A DNA stretch of 64,000 nucleotides from Collinsella sp. AF25-2LB. Its GTDB lineage: Bacteria; Actinomycetota; Coriobacteriia; Coriobacteriales; Coriobacteriaceae. The translations under genes were made by a program, and so were the position numbers. The stretch's first letter is position 1; the number at the start of each line of letters is the position of its first letter. Where the stretch lies: assembly GCF_003458415.1 (NCBI RefSeq), contig NZ_QRUF01000004.1, forward strand, positions 2,055 to 66,054, given 5' to 3'. The notes under the pieces are model-generated. The model worked only from the letters and a program-made list of their open reading frames with translations, did no database searches and had not been told where the DNA came from. Shown here piece by piece: positions 63,724-64,000 of this stretch.

Positions 63724-64000
63724 AGCAGCTCCTCTAACGGCCGGATAAACCGGTGTGTAACCTTATTGAGAAGTCTACGGTCCCGTGCGGACACAAATAC
63801 ATCCTGTCTGCGTCCTTCAATCGTTTGCCTCAACGCTTGCGCGACAGAACGCTTGCAGATAAGATAGGAACACGGATGGCACCCGTTGCCGCGGGTCTTG
63901 CCAACTCCGATACACGTTTTCATCGTGAGAAGTGGCCGTCTTCGCTTACGCGGGGGCGGCTATTTCATTCGGCCGATAAACAGACCGAGTTCGATAGCCG
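63724..64000. other. Window-end region upstream of the HIRAN gene
   Basis: About 277 bases hold no supported gene. A weak GCCG/CGGC hairpin lies near 63930-63955, and several poor promoter-like hexamers for the minus-strand HIRAN operon occur around 63760-63815. The frame at 63648-63923 on the minus strand overlaps the HIRAN gene and has no ribosome-binding site. Confidence 0.4.

Noticed and set aside
63648..63923. 91-residue minus-strand frame at the right end
   Set aside because: Overlaps the HIRAN gene in another frame, with no ribosome-binding site.

Overview
The window looks like a chromosomal segment of a high-GC gut actinobacterium of the class Coriobacteriia, most probably Collinsella or a close relative. 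This is inferred from gene content, GC-rich codon use and rRNA character; no database search was possible. There is no CRISPR array, no complete IS element and no integrase. Apart from the rRNA end and a few AT-rich promoter regions, it reads as stable core and accessory chromosome.

Layout. 1-3.7 kb: the 5' part of a 23S gene, a spacer without tRNA and a complete 16S gene, all on the minus strand with a long leader. 3.7-5.5 kb: rplT-rpmI-infC (minus) with a terminator-like hairpin just upstream of infC, then tRNA-Leu(CAA), whose 3' end is duplicated nearby. 5.5-15 kb (minus): a transglutaminase-like protein, class II aldolase, an MBL-fold hydrolase, a bifunctional RelA/SpoT enzyme and an unusual RecJ nuclease fused to a RecQ-like helicase. 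15-17.9 kb: a BASS transporter, a GalT/HIT-like protein and CutC. 17.9-24.2 kb (minus): a complete branched-chain amino acid ABC transporter with two tandem, very similar binding lipoproteins. 24.4-37.2 kb: homoserine dehydrogenase, a cation/proton antiporter, the large one-chain PurL, an EamA exporter, a diguanylate cyclase, a KdgT-like permease, AzlCD and an HD phosphohydrolase. 37.2-40.8 kb (minus): a FAD-linked lactate/glycolate-type dehydrogenase with EtfB and a ferredoxin-fused EtfA, resembling the electron-confurcating lactate dehydrogenase complex of acetogens.

41.2-44.4 kb (plus) is a compact locus of five unrecognised genes, mostly exported, one with an LPxTG-like tail. 45.3-50.9 kb (plus) is a tight three-gene module: a TerB_N/TerB_C protein, a BrxD-like P-loop ATPase and an Lhr-like SF2 helicase. 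These two loci are the best candidates for poorly described biology. 51-57.6 kb holds Elp3, a spermidine-synthase-like protein, a DUF4097/XRE regulator pair, a SAM methyltransferase and a TrmB with an altered motif. 57.7-63.7 kb holds a Ski2-like DUF3516 helicase, a DUF2130 coiled-coil nuclease-like protein, a metallophosphoesterase, an unlisted 59-residue acidic protein and a HIRAN-domain protein.

Intergenic DNA is rich in long nested hairpins and inverted repeats (about 7.1, 17.7, 25.9, 50.9, 57.7 and 62.5 kb). Several are more elaborate than simple terminators and may belong to repeat families.
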